Below are positions 24,194-33,046 of a stretch of 38,897 nt of DNA, one piece after another. Location: contig JAFGHD010000138.1 in assembly GCA_016939365.1 (NCBI GenBank), forward strand, positions 1-38,897, read 5' to 3'. Every line of letters starts with the position of its first letter. Position 1 is the first letter of the stretch. Both the position numbers and the translations under genes were made by a program. Source of the DNA: Bacteroidales bacterium. GTDB taxonomy: Bacteria > Bacteroidota > Bacteroidia > Bacteroidales > JAFGHD01. Below the pieces are notes generated by a model. That model ran no database searches. It saw only the letters and a list, made by a program, of their open reading frames with translations, and had not been told where the DNA came from.

Positions 24194-25150
24194 ATGAATG
24201 ATCCGGAAAGCAGGGAACAGACCTTCAGGGTGCTGTCAGTGAATATCTCCCTTCAAAAGGGCACGGTAAAACGGCCTGTTGAGAAGATATGCATCACCCC
24301 GTCCGGCGTCGAGGGTGATGCCCACGCCGGGGACTGGCACCGGCAGGTCAGCCTCCTGGGTGCCGAAAGCATCCGGAAGTTCTCCTGCCTGGCCGGAAGG
24401 GAGATAGGCTATGGTGAGTTTGCCGAGAATATCACCACTGAAGGAATGGTGTTGTATGAGACCAGCCCGCTTGACCGGTTCCGGTCGGGTGAGGTGCTGC
24501 TTGAAGTCACACAGATCGGCAAAAAGTGCCACGGAGACAGCTGTGCCATTTTCCGGGAAGTGGGAGCCTGCGTCATGCCCAAAGAGGGGATCTTCTGCCG
24601 GGTGATCCGCCCCGGCATGATCCGTCCGGGCGACCCCATCGAATTTATCCCCAGGGTATATCGCATCCATATCATCACCCTCAGCGACCGGGCCAGCCGG
24701 GGGGAGTATGAGGACCGGAGCGGTCCCAGGATCGAAGAACTGCTGCGGACCTTTTTTGACCATCACCGGATGATGGCCCTGTTTACCCGTGAAGTGATCC
24801 CGGATGATGCCTCCCTCCTGCGGGAAAGCCTTAACACCCAAAAACAAGCCTGTACAGATCTGATCTTCACCACAGGCGGTACGGGTATCGGACCCAGGGA
24901 TATCACCCCGGATGTGGCCAGGGACATGATCGACAGGGAGATTCCCGGGATCATGGAGCTCATCCGCTACAAATACGGAAGCGAAAAACCCAATGCCCTG
25001 CTCAGCAGAAGCATCGCCGGGGTGATGGGATCCTCCCTGGTCTATTGCCTTCCGGGAAGCGTCAGGGCGGTGACGGAATACATCGGAGAGATACAGAGGA
25101 CGATCAGACATTCCATCATGATGCTTCATGGAATTGACATGCATGGATAG
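24194..25150 (+). CDS. MOSC domain-MogA fusion protein
   Basis: A 318-residue fusion. Residues about 10-152 are a MOSC domain, the beta-barrel found in molybdenum-cofactor sulfurases and YiiM-type proteins: GVEGDAHAGDWHRQVSLLGAESI, FAENITTEGM, IGKKCHGDSCAIF and a cysteine in GIFCRVIRPG. Residues about 155-318 are a MogA/MoaB domain, which adenylates molybdopterin: IHIITLSDRASRGEYEDRSG, TTGGTGIGPRDITPDV, IPGIMELIRY and YCLPGSVRAV. Fusion of the activating enzyme with a domain expected to handle a sulfur- or cofactor-bound form suggests channelling toward MoeA. It lies between moaC and the HD-domain gene. The domain calls are firm; the physiological meaning of the MOSC part is inferred. Confidence 0.92.
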   Translation: MNDPESREQTFRVLSVNISLQKGTVKRPVEKICITPSGVEGDAHAGDWHRQVSLLGAESIRKFSCLAGREIGYGEFAENITTEGMVLYETSPLDRFRSGEVLLEVTQIGKKCHGDSCAIFREVGACVMPKEGIFCRVIRPGMIRPGDPIEFIPRVYRIHIITLSDRASRGEYEDRSGPRIEELLRTFFDHHRMMALFTREVIPDDASLLRESLNTQKQACTDLIFTTGGTGIGPRDITPDVARDMIDREIPGIMELIRYKYGSEKPNALLSRSIAGVMGSSLVYCLPGSVRAVTEYIGEIQRTIRHSIMMLHGIDMHG

Positions 25151-25169
25151 TACCTGAAAGAGCAATAAT

Positions 25170-25739
25170 ATGTATGATGCCGGAATCACACGTGAAGGAG
25201 CTGTACATCTGCTTGAGTCGATGATCAGCAATCCGAACATGCTCAACCATTGCTATGCTTCGGAAGCCGTGATGCGCGCACTGGCCGGGCATCTGGGAAG
25301 AAATGTCGAGCAGTGGGGGCTGGCGGGACTGCTGCATGACCTGGATGTCGAGTTGGTCCGGGGCGATATGACCTTGCACGGCCGGGAAACCGCCCGGATA
25401 CTCTCTGAAAAAGGGATCGACCCGGAGATCATCGATGCCATCGCCATGCACAATGAATATTCCTCCGGTAAGGAAAGAACCCTTGAGTTTCAGCACGCAC
25501 TGGCTGCCGGGGAGACCATCACCGGGTTGATCGTGGCCACCACCCTGGTCTACCCCGATAAAAAAATCTCTTCCGTCAAACCGAAATCAGTCATCAAGCG
25601 GATGAAGGAGAAGGCCTTCGCGGCTTCCGTCCGGCGGGAGAACATCATGGAATGTGAAAAGATCGGCATACCTTTGGATGAATTCGTCGTCCTCTCATTG
25701 GGAGCCATGCAGACCCTCTCAGACCGGCTGGGGTTATAA
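25170..25739 (+). CDS. HD-domain hydrolase
   Basis: A 189-residue HD-superfamily metal-dependent phosphohydrolase of the HDIG type. The metal ligands are visible as NHCYASEAVMRALAGHLG (His27), GLLHDLDVELV (His56-Asp57) and AIAMHNEYSS. No signal peptide, no extra domain, so it is a single-domain cytoplasmic enzyme of the kind often annotated as a predicted hydrolase. Its start is 19 bases after the MOSC-MogA stop, so it probably belongs to the cofactor operon, but no link between HD proteins of this group and molybdenum cofactor is known to me. Substrate unknown. Confidence 0.9.
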   Translation: MYDAGITREGAVHLLESMISNPNMLNHCYASEAVMRALAGHLGRNVEQWGLAGLLHDLDVELVRGDMTLHGRETARILSEKGIDPEIIDAIAMHNEYSSGKERTLEFQHALAAGETITGLIVATTLVYPDKKISSVKPKSVIKRMKEKAFAASVRRENIMECEKIGIPLDEFVVLSLGAMQTLSDRLGL

Positions 25740-25805
25740 ACACATACCGTTTGAAAAATAGTGACGGCTTCCTGATCCATTCGGCCATTACCCTGTATCT
25801 TTACC

Positions 25806-26117
25806 ATGAATAATCATGTCATGGCGCCGAAGATCCCCTCATTCCTTAAAAACCATTATTTCATCGCCCTTGTTGCCTTCGGGATCTGGATCACCGTTTT
25901 CGATCAGAACAACCTCATCAGACGGTACCACCTTATCCGTTCATACCGTGCCCTGGAAAGGGAAAAGACGTTCTACGAGGATGAGATCCGCAAGGACAGC
26001 ACCATGCTCCACAGCCTGGAGGCCGACTCCGCCGAGCTGGAGCGCTTCGCCCGGGAAGAATACCTGATGAAACGGGATCATGAGGATGTGTTCCTGATCA
26101 TCCCGGAGGAGAGATAA
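25806..26117 (+). CDS. FtsB/DivIC-like septum formation initiator
   Basis: A 103-residue bitopic membrane protein: a short N-terminus, one membrane helix (about 19-37, YFIALVAFGIWITVFDQNN), then a coiled coil (about 48-85, EREKTFYEDEIRKDSTMLHS onward) and the C-terminal REEYLMKRDHEDVFLI. FDQNNLI right after the helix and the closing EEYLMKRDxEDVFLI are typical of Bacteroidota FtsB/DivIC proteins, which bridge late divisome proteins in the periplasm. The start at 25806 could also be the ATG at 25821. It stands alone after the molybdenum-cofactor operon. Confidence 0.9.
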   Translation: MNNHVMAPKIPSFLKNHYFIALVAFGIWITVFDQNNLIRRYHLIRSYRALEREKTFYEDEIRKDSTMLHSLEADSAELERFAREEYLMKRDHEDVFLIIPEER

Positions 26118-26330
26118 TGATCCTCTTTTAACCGGACATTATTCCTGGTCTGCTGCGGACCGGAGTGCACATCCGGAGTGCAGAAACCATGGATTTTACA
26201 ATTTTAACCTCCGTGATGATAATCTCTTTCGCAAGGATCGTCTCCTTCGGATACGAAAAAATATCATCCGGTTGATCCCGTTTCAGTTGAAGTGATTACT
26301 TTTACCGGTTCTAAATAAAAATACTTCATC

Positions 26331-27434
26331 ATGAATATAACCAAAGAATCAGTTCTTGATGCACTCCGCCATGTGTTGGACCCGGATCTGAAAAAGGACC
26401 TGGTGACACTGGGGATGATCGAGGACATCAGGATCGCTGACAGGAAGATCACCTTCAAGCTGGTACTTACGACACCGGCATGTCCGTTGAAGAACAAGAT
26501 CCGTCAGGATTGTATTGATGCCATACACCGGTATCTGGGAGCGGATCTGGATGTGGTTGTGGAGATGACCTCCCGGGTCACCACCCGCCGGAAGCAGACG
26601 GAGGAGGTGCTCAGGGGCGTGAAAAACATCATTGCGGTTGCATCGGGGAAGGGCGGTGTCGGGAAATCCACCGTGGCTGCCAATCTGGCTGTGGCGTTGG
26701 CCAGGCTTGGAGCCAGGACCGGATTGCTGGATGCCGATATTTACGGTCCTTCGGTGCCTCTGATGTTTGGTGTGATGGGTACTCGCCCTGCCGCCATCGA
26801 AAAGGAAGGCAAAACCCTGATCGTTCCTGTTGAGAAGTACGGTATCCGGCTGCTTTCCATCGGATTCTTCGTGGATCCCGCACAGGCTCTGGTCTGGCGT
26901 GGACCTATGGCTTCCAACGCACTCCGGCAGCTCTTCAGCGATTCAGACTGGGGCGAACTGGACTACCTCGTGGTGGACCTGCCTCCCGGGACGGGCGATA
27001 TCCACCTCACACTGGTGCAATCGGTACCCGTCACAGGTGTCGCCATCGTCAGCACCCCCCAGGAAGTGGCACTGGCCGATGCCCGCAAAGCCATCAGCAT
27101 GTTCACCCAGGAGGCGATCAATGTGCCCGTCCTGGGATTGATCGAAAACATGTCATGGTTTACACCTGCAGAGCTTCCGGAAAACAAATACTATATTTTC
27201 GGGCGCGAGGGATGTCTCCGGCTGGCACAATCTTCAGGGGTGCCGCTGCTGGGACAGATACCCCTTGTACAGGGAATCTGCGAATCCGGTGATTCCGGAA
27301 AACCGGTGGCGCTGGATGAAGACAGCCCGGTTGCCAAAGCCTTTGAGGAACTGGCACAAAATGTGGCACAGCAGGTGTCCATCCGGAATGCCACTCTGGA
27401 CCCGACCCGGATCGTGGAGATTAAGGAAAAATGA
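26331..27434 (+). CDS. mrp: Mrp/ApbC iron-sulfur carrier ATPase
   Basis: A 367-residue P-loop ATPase that helps carry or load iron-sulfur clusters. Residues 1-80 form a MIP18/DUF59 domain (LRHVLDPDLKKDLVTLGMI, TTPACPLKNKIRQDC); the deviant Walker A GKGGVGKS is at 106-113, then GLLDADIYGPSVPLMFG, VDLPPGTGDIHLTL and IENMSWFTPAELPENKYY. The CxxC of many homologues is replaced by the WFTPAELPE stretch, which is normal in Bacteroidota. It overlaps the next gene by four bases (ATGA), forming an iron-sulfur pair with NifU. Identity is certain; exact cluster client is unknown. Confidence 0.95.
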   Translation: MNITKESVLDALRHVLDPDLKKDLVTLGMIEDIRIADRKITFKLVLTTPACPLKNKIRQDCIDAIHRYLGADLDVVVEMTSRVTTRRKQTEEVLRGVKNIIAVASGKGGVGKSTVAANLAVALARLGARTGLLDADIYGPSVPLMFGVMGTRPAAIEKEGKTLIVPVEKYGIRLLSIGFFVDPAQALVWRGPMASNALRQLFSDSDWGELDYLVVDLPPGTGDIHLTLVQSVPVTGVAIVSTPQEVALADARKAISMFTQEAINVPVLGLIENMSWFTPAELPENKYYIFGREGCLRLAQSSGVPLLGQIPLVQGICESGDSGKPVALDEDSPVAKAFEELAQNVAQQVSIRNATLDPTRIVEIKEK

Positions 27435-27703
27435 TCAAATATGGAGTGGAGATGAATGATGAACAGAAACAGGAGCTGACACGAAAGGTGATCAATGTGA
27501 TCGATCAGATCAGACCTTACCTGCAGCAGGATGGCGGCGATATCAGATTCGTGGAGCTCAGCGATGACAATGTAGTGAGCGTGGAGCTCATGGGAGCCTG
27601 CGGAAACTGCCCATACAGCCGCATGACACTGAAAAGCGGGGTAGAATCTGCCGTCAGGAGGGCCATACCGGAGATTATGGCGGTCGAAGCCATAAATAAT
27701 TGA
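27431..27703 (+). CDS. NifU C-terminal-domain iron-sulfur scaffold
   Basis: A 90-residue NifU-like protein that holds a cluster between subunits using a CxxC motif, seen here as MGACGNCPYSRMTLKSGVE (about residues 54-72). QQDGGDIRFVEL ahead of it is the other conserved block. The ATG at 27431 overlaps the mrp stop as ATGA, so the genes are translationally coupled; an ATG at 27452 is an alternative. Together with Mrp it should act in cluster assembly or delivery in the cytoplasm. Family call secure. Confidence 0.93.
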   Translation: MIKYGVEMNDEQKQELTRKVINVIDQIRPYLQQDGGDIRFVELSDDNVVSVELMGACGNCPYSRMTLKSGVESAVRRAIPEIMAVEAINN

Positions 27704-27800
27704 GAAATCCGCGCAGTCGAAGATCGCTTTGGCTTCCCGGAAACGACTGTTTGAAAACCGCTACGGCTCGATCTGGTTACCCGGTGCATTGCAGGATCCA

Positions 27801-27830
27801 GGTTCCTGTTTTATCATCTGTCAGGGAACC
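27801..27830. terminator. Weak hairpin between convergent genes
   Basis: GGTTCCTG (27801-27808) and CAGGGAACC (27822-27830) pair with one bulge, at the junction of the nifU-like gene and the end of the phzF-like gene. No U-run; a weak candidate only. Confidence 0.25.
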
Positions 27831-28627
27831 ATCATTTCAATTTTGAAAACGGTCACGGCCTTTCCGTGGATCTCCACCCGGTCATGTCCTTTCATTCTTA
27901 CGCTCAGTCTGCCTTGTCTGCGGGACACCTGGAATGACCGGAGTTCTGTTTTTCCTGTCCTCCCTGTCCAGTAAGGAGTCAGTGCGCAATGTGCCGAGCC
28001 GGTCACCGGGTCTTCCGGTATACCCACTGATGGAGCAAAGCAACGCACCACAAAATCGGCTTCCGGATCATCTGAAGGAGCGGTGACCATCACATGCCCC
28101 AGACCATACCGAACCATTGCCGCAAAATCAGGGTTCAGTTTTCTGACGGATTGTGCATCGGTCGCAAGCGCCAGTATCCAGTCATGGGAACTACGCCATG
28201 TCTCAAGGGGCAACAACCCCACCGCACCGGCAAATTCCTTCGGAATGTCCATCTGTTCCAGTGGATAGGACGGGAAATCCATCCATATTTTCCCCCCCTC
28301 CCTTCCGGCTCTCAGCATCCCGCCTTTTGCACTGAAGGTAATCGTCTGACCGGCGGGTATCATGCCTGACTCATATAGGATATGTGCCGTGGAAAGGGTG
28401 GCATGCCCGCACAGGGGCACTTCTGTCACCGGGGTGAAATATCTGATGGGAATGATACCGCTTCCGGGTTGTATGAAAGCCGTCTCGGAGAGGTTCATCT
28501 CGTTGGCGATCTGCTGCATCATGGACTCTCCGATGGGCTCTTCCGAAATACATACACCGGCCGGATTTCCCCTGAAAGGCTCGGAAGTGAAGGCATCCAC
28601 CTGGAACAGACGGAGTGATGATTTCAT
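27821..28627 (-). CDS. PhzF family isomerase
   Basis: A 268-residue cytoplasmic protein of the PhzF/YddE family, which shares the fold of diaminopimelate epimerase. FQVDAFTSEPFRGNPAGVC, MNLSETAFI with the catalytic Glu48, VPLCGHATLSTAHIL and the second-half EDPVTGSAHCALTPYW are the family motifs. Most members outside phenazine clusters have no known substrate, and no other phenazine genes are nearby, so this is not evidence for phenazine synthesis. It lies 26 bases downstream of NAD synthetase on the same strand and may be co-transcribed with it. Confidence 0.93.
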   Translation of the reverse strand: MKSSLRLFQVDAFTSEPFRGNPAGVCISEEPIGESMMQQIANEMNLSETAFIQPGSGIIPIRYFTPVTEVPLCGHATLSTAHILYESGMIPAGQTITFSAKGGMLRAGREGGKIWMDFPSYPLEQMDIPKEFAGAVGLLPLETWRSSHDWILALATDAQSVRKLNPDFAAMVRYGLGHVMVTAPSDDPEADFVVRCFAPSVGIPEDPVTGSAHCALTPYWTGRTGKTELRSFQVSRRQGRLSVRMKGHDRVEIHGKAVTVFKIEMMVP

Positions 28628-28653
28628 GGTATGAATGATTATCAGACGTTTGT

Positions 28654-30297
28654 TTATGTCAGGTACCTTGCCACGATAGGCATCCTCCTTCCCATTCCGA
28701 AGGCTTTGGGAGAGACGCGGAGTATCGGTGGTGTCTGGTAACGCTTGTATTCATTCGTGTTCACCAGCGACAGGGTCCGCCGCACCACCTCCTCATCGAA
28801 GCCCATGGCGATCAGCTCGTTCGGCCCCAGGCGTTGTTCAATGTAATGGTAAAGGATACGGTCGAGTATATCATATTCAGGCAGGGAGTCGCTGTCCTTC
28901 TGGCCAGGCCTCAGCTCGGCCGACGGGGGCTTCAGTATGGTACTTGCAGGGATCACCTCCTGCTCCCGGTTGATGAAACGGGCAAGCTCGTATACCTCTG
29001 TCTTGTAAACATCTCCCAGCACCGCCAGCCCGCCGTTCATATCGCCGTAAAGGGTACCATACCCCACCGCGGCCTCACTCTTGTTGGAAGTGTTGAGGAG
29101 GATATAACCGAATTTGTTGCATATGGCCATCAGGATCACTCCCCTGACCCGTGCCTGCAGGTTCTCCTCTGCGATGTCAAAGGGATGACCTGAAAACAGG
29201 GGATACAGTGTTTTCAAAAAGGACTGGTAGGCCTCCTCCACCGGGATGAGATCGTATCTGACATTCAGGTTCTCTGCCAGCTGCCGGGCATCTTCCACGG
29301 AGTGGTCGCTGGAGAATGCCGACGGCATCAGTACCGCTCTGACATTCTCAGGCCCCAGCGCTTCACAGGCAAGAACTAGGGTGACCGCAGAGTCCACACC
29401 GCCGGAAAGACCCAGGATGGCTTTTTCAAATCCCAGCTTCCGGAAATAATTCCTGATACCCATCACCAATGCATCATGGATGAGCTCTGTCTTTCCGGGC
29501 TCTTCATGTTCCGGGGTCTGATCCGGAAGGATGTCATTGATCCCTTCCAGGTCAACGACATGAAGATTTTCCCTGAAATATCCCAGCTCGTCCACAACCG
29601 TGCCGGAGGCATTGAGGGCCATGGATCCTCCGTCGAAGAGCAACTCGGTCTGGGCTCCGACATGATTGACATAGAACAGGGGCAACCGGTATTTTTCGGC
29701 ATTTTGCCGGAGCACCCGCTTGCGGACCACCGCCTGATCATAGTGGAAAGGAGAAGCTGCGATGTTGACGATCATGTCGGGTTGAAGCCTGGAAAGCTCA
29801 TCCATGGGATTGCCCCGGTACAGGGGATCATCGCCGATATTCCAAAGGTCCTCGCAGATCGTTACCGCGATCCGCCTGCCGTTCAGGAGAGCCAGCTCAT
29901 ACCGGCTGTTTGGCTCGAAGTAACGGTATTCGTCGAATACATCGTAGTTGGGAAGCAGGGTTTTGTAATGGCTTGACAATACCCGTCCTTCGGAAAGAAC
30001 AAAGGCAGCATTGTAAAGATCCTTCCCCTTGGTATCCGGGTTCCTTGCAGGAGAACCGACAATGGCGGAAATCCCCATGCATTCGCGGGCAATGGACTGC
30101 ACCGCCTTGTCGCACCGGTCTATGAAATCACTGAACTCAAGGAAGTCACGCGGAGGGTATCCGCACACGGCCAGCTCAGCAAAGATAACCAGACCGGCCT
30201 CCCTGCGTTTCGCTTCCCGGATTGTATCGGTGATCTTCCTGACGTTACTCTCGAAATGTCCGATATGATAATTGAGCTGGGCAAGTGCGATTTTCAC
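28654..30297 (-). CDS. nadE: Glutamine-dependent NAD(+) synthetase
   Basis: A 547-residue enzyme that amidates nicotinic acid adenine dinucleotide to NAD, taking ammonia from glutamine. The N-terminal nitrilase-type glutaminase (about 1-260) has Glu41 in FAELAVCGYPPRDFLEF, Lys112 in HYKTLLPNYDVFDE and Cys148 in VTICEDLWN. The C-terminal synthetase (about 275-547) has the pyrophosphatase loop LGLSGGVDSAVTLVLA, then LLNTSNKSEAAVGYGTLYGD and LGDVYKTEVYELARF. All catalytic residues are present and length is normal. A phzF-like gene follows and a PorT-like gene precedes on the same strand. Assignment is certain. Confidence 0.97.
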   Translation of the reverse strand: MKIALAQLNYHIGHFESNVRKITDTIREAKRREAGLVIFAELAVCGYPPRDFLEFSDFIDRCDKAVQSIARECMGISAIVGSPARNPDTKGKDLYNAAFVLSEGRVLSSHYKTLLPNYDVFDEYRYFEPNSRYELALLNGRRIAVTICEDLWNIGDDPLYRGNPMDELSRLQPDMIVNIAASPFHYDQAVVRKRVLRQNAEKYRLPLFYVNHVGAQTELLFDGGSMALNASGTVVDELGYFRENLHVVDLEGINDILPDQTPEHEEPGKTELIHDALVMGIRNYFRKLGFEKAILGLSGGVDSAVTLVLACEALGPENVRAVLMPSAFSSDHSVEDARQLAENLNVRYDLIPVEEAYQSFLKTLYPLFSGHPFDIAEENLQARVRGVILMAICNKFGYILLNTSNKSEAAVGYGTLYGDMNGGLAVLGDVYKTEVYELARFINREQEVIPASTILKPPSAELRPGQKDSDSLPEYDILDRILYHYIEQRLGPNELIAMGFDEEVVRRTLSLVNTNEYKRYQTPPILRVSPKAFGMGRRMPIVARYLT

Positions 30298-30314
30298 GGC
30301 TTAACTGGGGCTGA

Positions 30315-31022
30315 TTAAAACAGAACACCGATTTTCAGCGTAAAATAATGAAGGATGGCCTTCTGGTCGATATCCGGATCTCTTTCATTCTGACCCTTCA
30401 GTATATTGGTCAGTCCGTTTTGGAAGGTGATGCCGGCGATGACAGAGGTGGATTCATCGATGAAATATTCGATCCCACCTCCGATGATGAGGGTCTCCCT
30501 CAGAAAGCGGACCTCTTCCTTGATGTCCCTGTCCTTTTCATTGGTAAGGCTGATGTTGTTTTCCACGTAGGAGAAAGTGTCGGACGACTTGGCCCTGAGG
30601 TTGAAAGCGGTGCCGAAACCGATCTGACCGAAATAGCTCACAGAGCCGAATTTGTTGGTGCGCATCCGCAGGCACAGCGGAACCTCAAGATACCTCAGCC
30701 TGTATTTCCTGGCCAGGTCCCCCGGCGTAAGAAGGGAGGTGTCGGGATCGAGGGCCATCGCATGCGGATAATTCAGCTTGCCCGAAAGGTATTCCATATT
30801 GAAACCGGTCGATACAAAATAGTTTTCGGTCAGGGCAAAGTCGCTCAGAAAGCCCCATGCAAATCCCATGTTGGCCCCGTCCGAGTCATAGCCTTCGCTG
30901 TCCGGCGAGATCCATGAGAAACTCGGTGCGATCTGGAAACCGAAACGGAACGGTTTCACCTGGGCAGTCAGGATGGGCGTCAACGACAAAAACATGATGG
31001 CCAGTAAGACTCTTTTCTTCAT
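30315..31022 (-). CDS. PorT-like outer-membrane beta-barrel protein
   Basis: A 235-residue exported protein with signal peptide MKKRVLLAIMFLSLTPILTAQ and a series of amphipathic beta strands ending in ILHYFTLKIGVLF, with a terminal aromatic as in outer-membrane barrels. YFVSTGFNMEYLSGKL, RLRYLEVPLCLRMRT and SYFGQIGFGTAFNLRAKS are typical of the PorT/OmpA-like beta-barrel family of Bacteroidota. It ends 17 bases before nadE on the same strand, and is divergent from a second member of the family. Transport or signalling role unknown. Confidence 0.87.
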   Translation of the reverse strand: MKKRVLLAIMFLSLTPILTAQVKPFRFGFQIAPSFSWISPDSEGYDSDGANMGFAWGFLSDFALTENYFVSTGFNMEYLSGKLNYPHAMALDPDTSLLTPGDLARKYRLRYLEVPLCLRMRTNKFGSVSYFGQIGFGTAFNLRAKSSDTFSYVENNISLTNEKDRDIKEEVRFLRETLIIGGGIEYFIDESTSVIAGITFQNGLTNILKGQNERDPDIDQKAILHYFTLKIGVLF

Positions 31023-31043
31023 TTTTTCATGCGTTTATTACAA

Positions 31044-31051
31044 CAAAAATA
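31044..31051 (-). promoter_or_regulatory. Putative -7 element of PorT-like gene
   Basis: On the minus strand TATTTTTG matches TAnnTTTG, about 22 bases before the ATG at 31022. No TTG at the -33 distance was found. Confidence 0.4.
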
Positions 31052-31196
31052 AGGAGAGACTTTTAATACTCATTTTTATTGAAAAACTCTGTATTTTAGC
31101 AGTCAGCGTCCGGGGCTTTTCCAAGCGCTGCATTTTTTCTGAATGAGTTGTATTAATCAGGAAAATCAGATATTTGATCATCAAACACACCAGGCC

Positions 31197-31844
31197 ATGA
31201 AAAAAAACCTGCTTTTTGTCATTGCCCTGCTCATCGCCGGGGCATCCCATGCACAGCTCCCCCTCAACCTGGGGATCAAGTTCGGATACAACCCTTCCCG
31301 GATCACAACCAATATGAGCGACATCAAGGATGATATTCACAACGGTTTTCATGCCGGGGCATTCATGAGGATCAACATCAAGAAACTATACATCCAGCCC
31401 GAATTGTGCTATACCCTGAAGGGGGGTGAGCTGACCTACGACTCGGAAGTGCTGAATCCCAATGATCCGGGTAAAAGCATCAAACAGACCATCAAGTTGC
31501 AGACAGTGGACATCCCGGTGCTGCTCGGAGTCAAGATCATCGATCCCCCCGTGATGAACCTGCGGCTTTTCGCCGGTCCGGTTGGATCACTCATCCTGAA
31601 CAAGGATCTGAAACTCTCCATTTCCGGTGTGGATCAGGATGCTGAAGGTATTGATGAAACGCTCAAGGACATGATCTGGGGGGTGCAGATGGGCGCCGGT
31701 GTCGATGTGCTGATGTTTACCCTCGATTTTCGCTATGAGCTGGGACTGAACAATCTCTACGACAAGCCGGAAGATGCTTCACACGACCTGTCGGAGTACA
31801 AGTCCAATGTGTTCCTGATCAGCCTCGGCTGGAAGATACTGTAG
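31197..31844 (+). CDS. PorT-like outer-membrane beta-barrel protein
   Basis: A 215-residue exported protein. The ATG at 31197 gives a clean signal peptide MKKNLLFVIALLIAGASHAQ; a frame from 31143 would put 18 polar residues ahead of it. Strands such as FHAGAFMRINIKKLYIQPEL, LQTVDIPVLLGVKII, MNLRLFAGPVGSLI, FTLDFRYELGLNNLYD and VFLISLGWKIL show an eight-strand barrel of the PorT/outer-membrane beta-barrel family. It is divergent from the 235-residue relative at 30315. No specific partner is evident. Confidence 0.88.
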   Translation: MKKNLLFVIALLIAGASHAQLPLNLGIKFGYNPSRITTNMSDIKDDIHNGFHAGAFMRINIKKLYIQPELCYTLKGGELTYDSEVLNPNDPGKSIKQTIKLQTVDIPVLLGVKIIDPPVMNLRLFAGPVGSLILNKDLKLSISGVDQDAEGIDETLKDMIWGVQMGAGVDVLMFTLDFRYELGLNNLYDKPEDASHDLSEYKSNVFLISLGWKIL

Positions 31845-31862
31845 TTCATTCCTGAATGTTCT

Positions 31863-31893
31863 GTTCCGGGATATTTCCAGCATATCCCTGAAC
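31863..31893 (+). terminator. Hairpin after PorT-like gene
   Basis: GTTCCGGGATAT (31863-31874) pairs with ATATCCCTGAAC (31882-31893) with a single mismatch and a seven-base loop, 18 bases after the stop of the PorT-like gene. No U-run follows, so termination is likely but not certain. Confidence 0.45.
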
Positions 31894-31995
31894 CACCGCC
31901 TTATGGGATTCTCAGGGCAACTGTTGCAGATGGAAGATGCCGGGAGGTCATTTCGTAAAACCTGATATAAATTGACGGACAGACTATTGCAGCGG

Positions 31996-33030
31996 ATGGT
32001 TCGTTTTTACGGGCCGGGAATTCTCCCGCTTCATGCAGTGGTGATATTCTTTCTGCTGGTGTCAGCCGCCTGCACGCACCCGCGCAACCGGCTGGATGTG
32101 GATATCAGTGGCGTAGGGATACCACCTGTGGAGGTGAAGCGTTATGAGGAGGCATTGTTCAGTGTGCCCGCCGACAGCCTGTACCGCAGCCTGGACGACC
32201 TTGCAAGTGGGTATTCATTTTTTACGGGATCCGGTCCCATCGACAGCAGCGACTGGCTCAGGCTCAAGGCCTTCATTACCGATCCGCTGTTACGCGGGAT
32301 CGCTGCAGATTGTCTTGAAGCTTTTCCCGACCTGAAGAAGCTGGAGCAGGAGCTTACGCTGGCGTTCAGGTATTACCGCTTCCATTTCAGTAATGCCCCC
32401 CTGCCGGTCGTGTACAGCTTTATTTCAGGCCTGGATTGCGATCATCCGGTGCTGTTCACCGATACCGTTTTGGCCATAGGCCTGGATGTATATCTCGGGG
32501 CGGATTATGAACCTTACAGAAGCATAGGGATTCCCTTGTACCGGCTGCAGTGGCTCAGGCCGGAATACATGATCGTGGATGCGGTGGCGGCCATGGCAGG
32601 GTTCAGGATGGATGACAGCAGGACAGGCTCCACCTTCCTTGACCTAGCAATATTTGAAGGAAAATTGTTATATTTCATGGATGCCCTGTTACCGGGCTGT
32701 CCGGACTCACTCAAGATGAAATATACCCGTCGCCAGATGAACTGGGTGAAGAATGCTGAACAGGACATCTGGGCATTTCTTTTGGAGAATGAGTTTCTAT
32801 ATTCCACCGATGTGGAAAAGATCCGAAAGTTTTTTACCGACGGGCCTTTCACTGCTGTTTTCTCCAATGAATCACCCGCCCGGCTTGGCGGGTGGATCGG
32901 CTGGCAGATCGTCAGGAGCTACATGCGTAACCATCCCGAAGTCAGCCTGGAAGACATGATGAGTACCTATGACGCACAAGCCATCCTCATGAAGTCCGGG
33001 TATAAGCCGGCCAGATCATCCCGGATATAA
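31996..33030 (+). CDS. gldB: Gliding motility lipoprotein GldB
   Basis: A 344-residue lipoprotein. The ATG at 31996 gives a signal ending in LLVSAAC with Cys26 as the lipidated residue; the TTG at 31972 adds a polar tail. The C-terminal half carries the GldB blocks [57 protein letters not shown] and [20 protein letters not shown]. In gliding Bacteroidota GldB is required for motility, but the gene is also conserved in non-gliders, so its presence alone does not show gliding. It precedes comM by 16 bases and may be co-transcribed. Confidence 0.93.
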   Translation: MVRFYGPGILPLHAVVIFFLLVSAACTHPRNRLDVDISGVGIPPVEVKRYEEALFSVPADSLYRSLDDLASGYSFFTGSGPIDSSDWLRLKAFITDPLLRGIAADCLEAFPDLKKLEQELTLAFRYYRFHFSNAPLPVVYSFISGLDCDHPVLFTDTVLAIGLDVYLGADYEPYRSIGIPLYRLQWLRPEYMIVDAVAAMAGFRMDDSRTGSTFLDLAIFEGKLLYFMDALLPGCPDSLKMKYTRRQMNWVKNAEQDIWAFLLENEFLYSTDVEKIRKFFTDGPFTAVFSNESPARLGGWIGWQIVRSYMRNHPEVSLEDMMSTYDAQAILMKSGYKPARSSRI

Positions 33031-33046
33031 AGGGAACATTTTCGAT

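Noticed and set aside
24236-25246. Minus-strand open frame of 336 codons opposite the MOSC-MogA gene
   Set aside because: Shadow of a well-recognised gene; no protein family and no promoter.
27821-28627. Phenazine biosynthesis locus suggested by the PhzF-like gene
   Set aside because: PhzF homologues are common outside phenazine pathways and no other phz gene is present.
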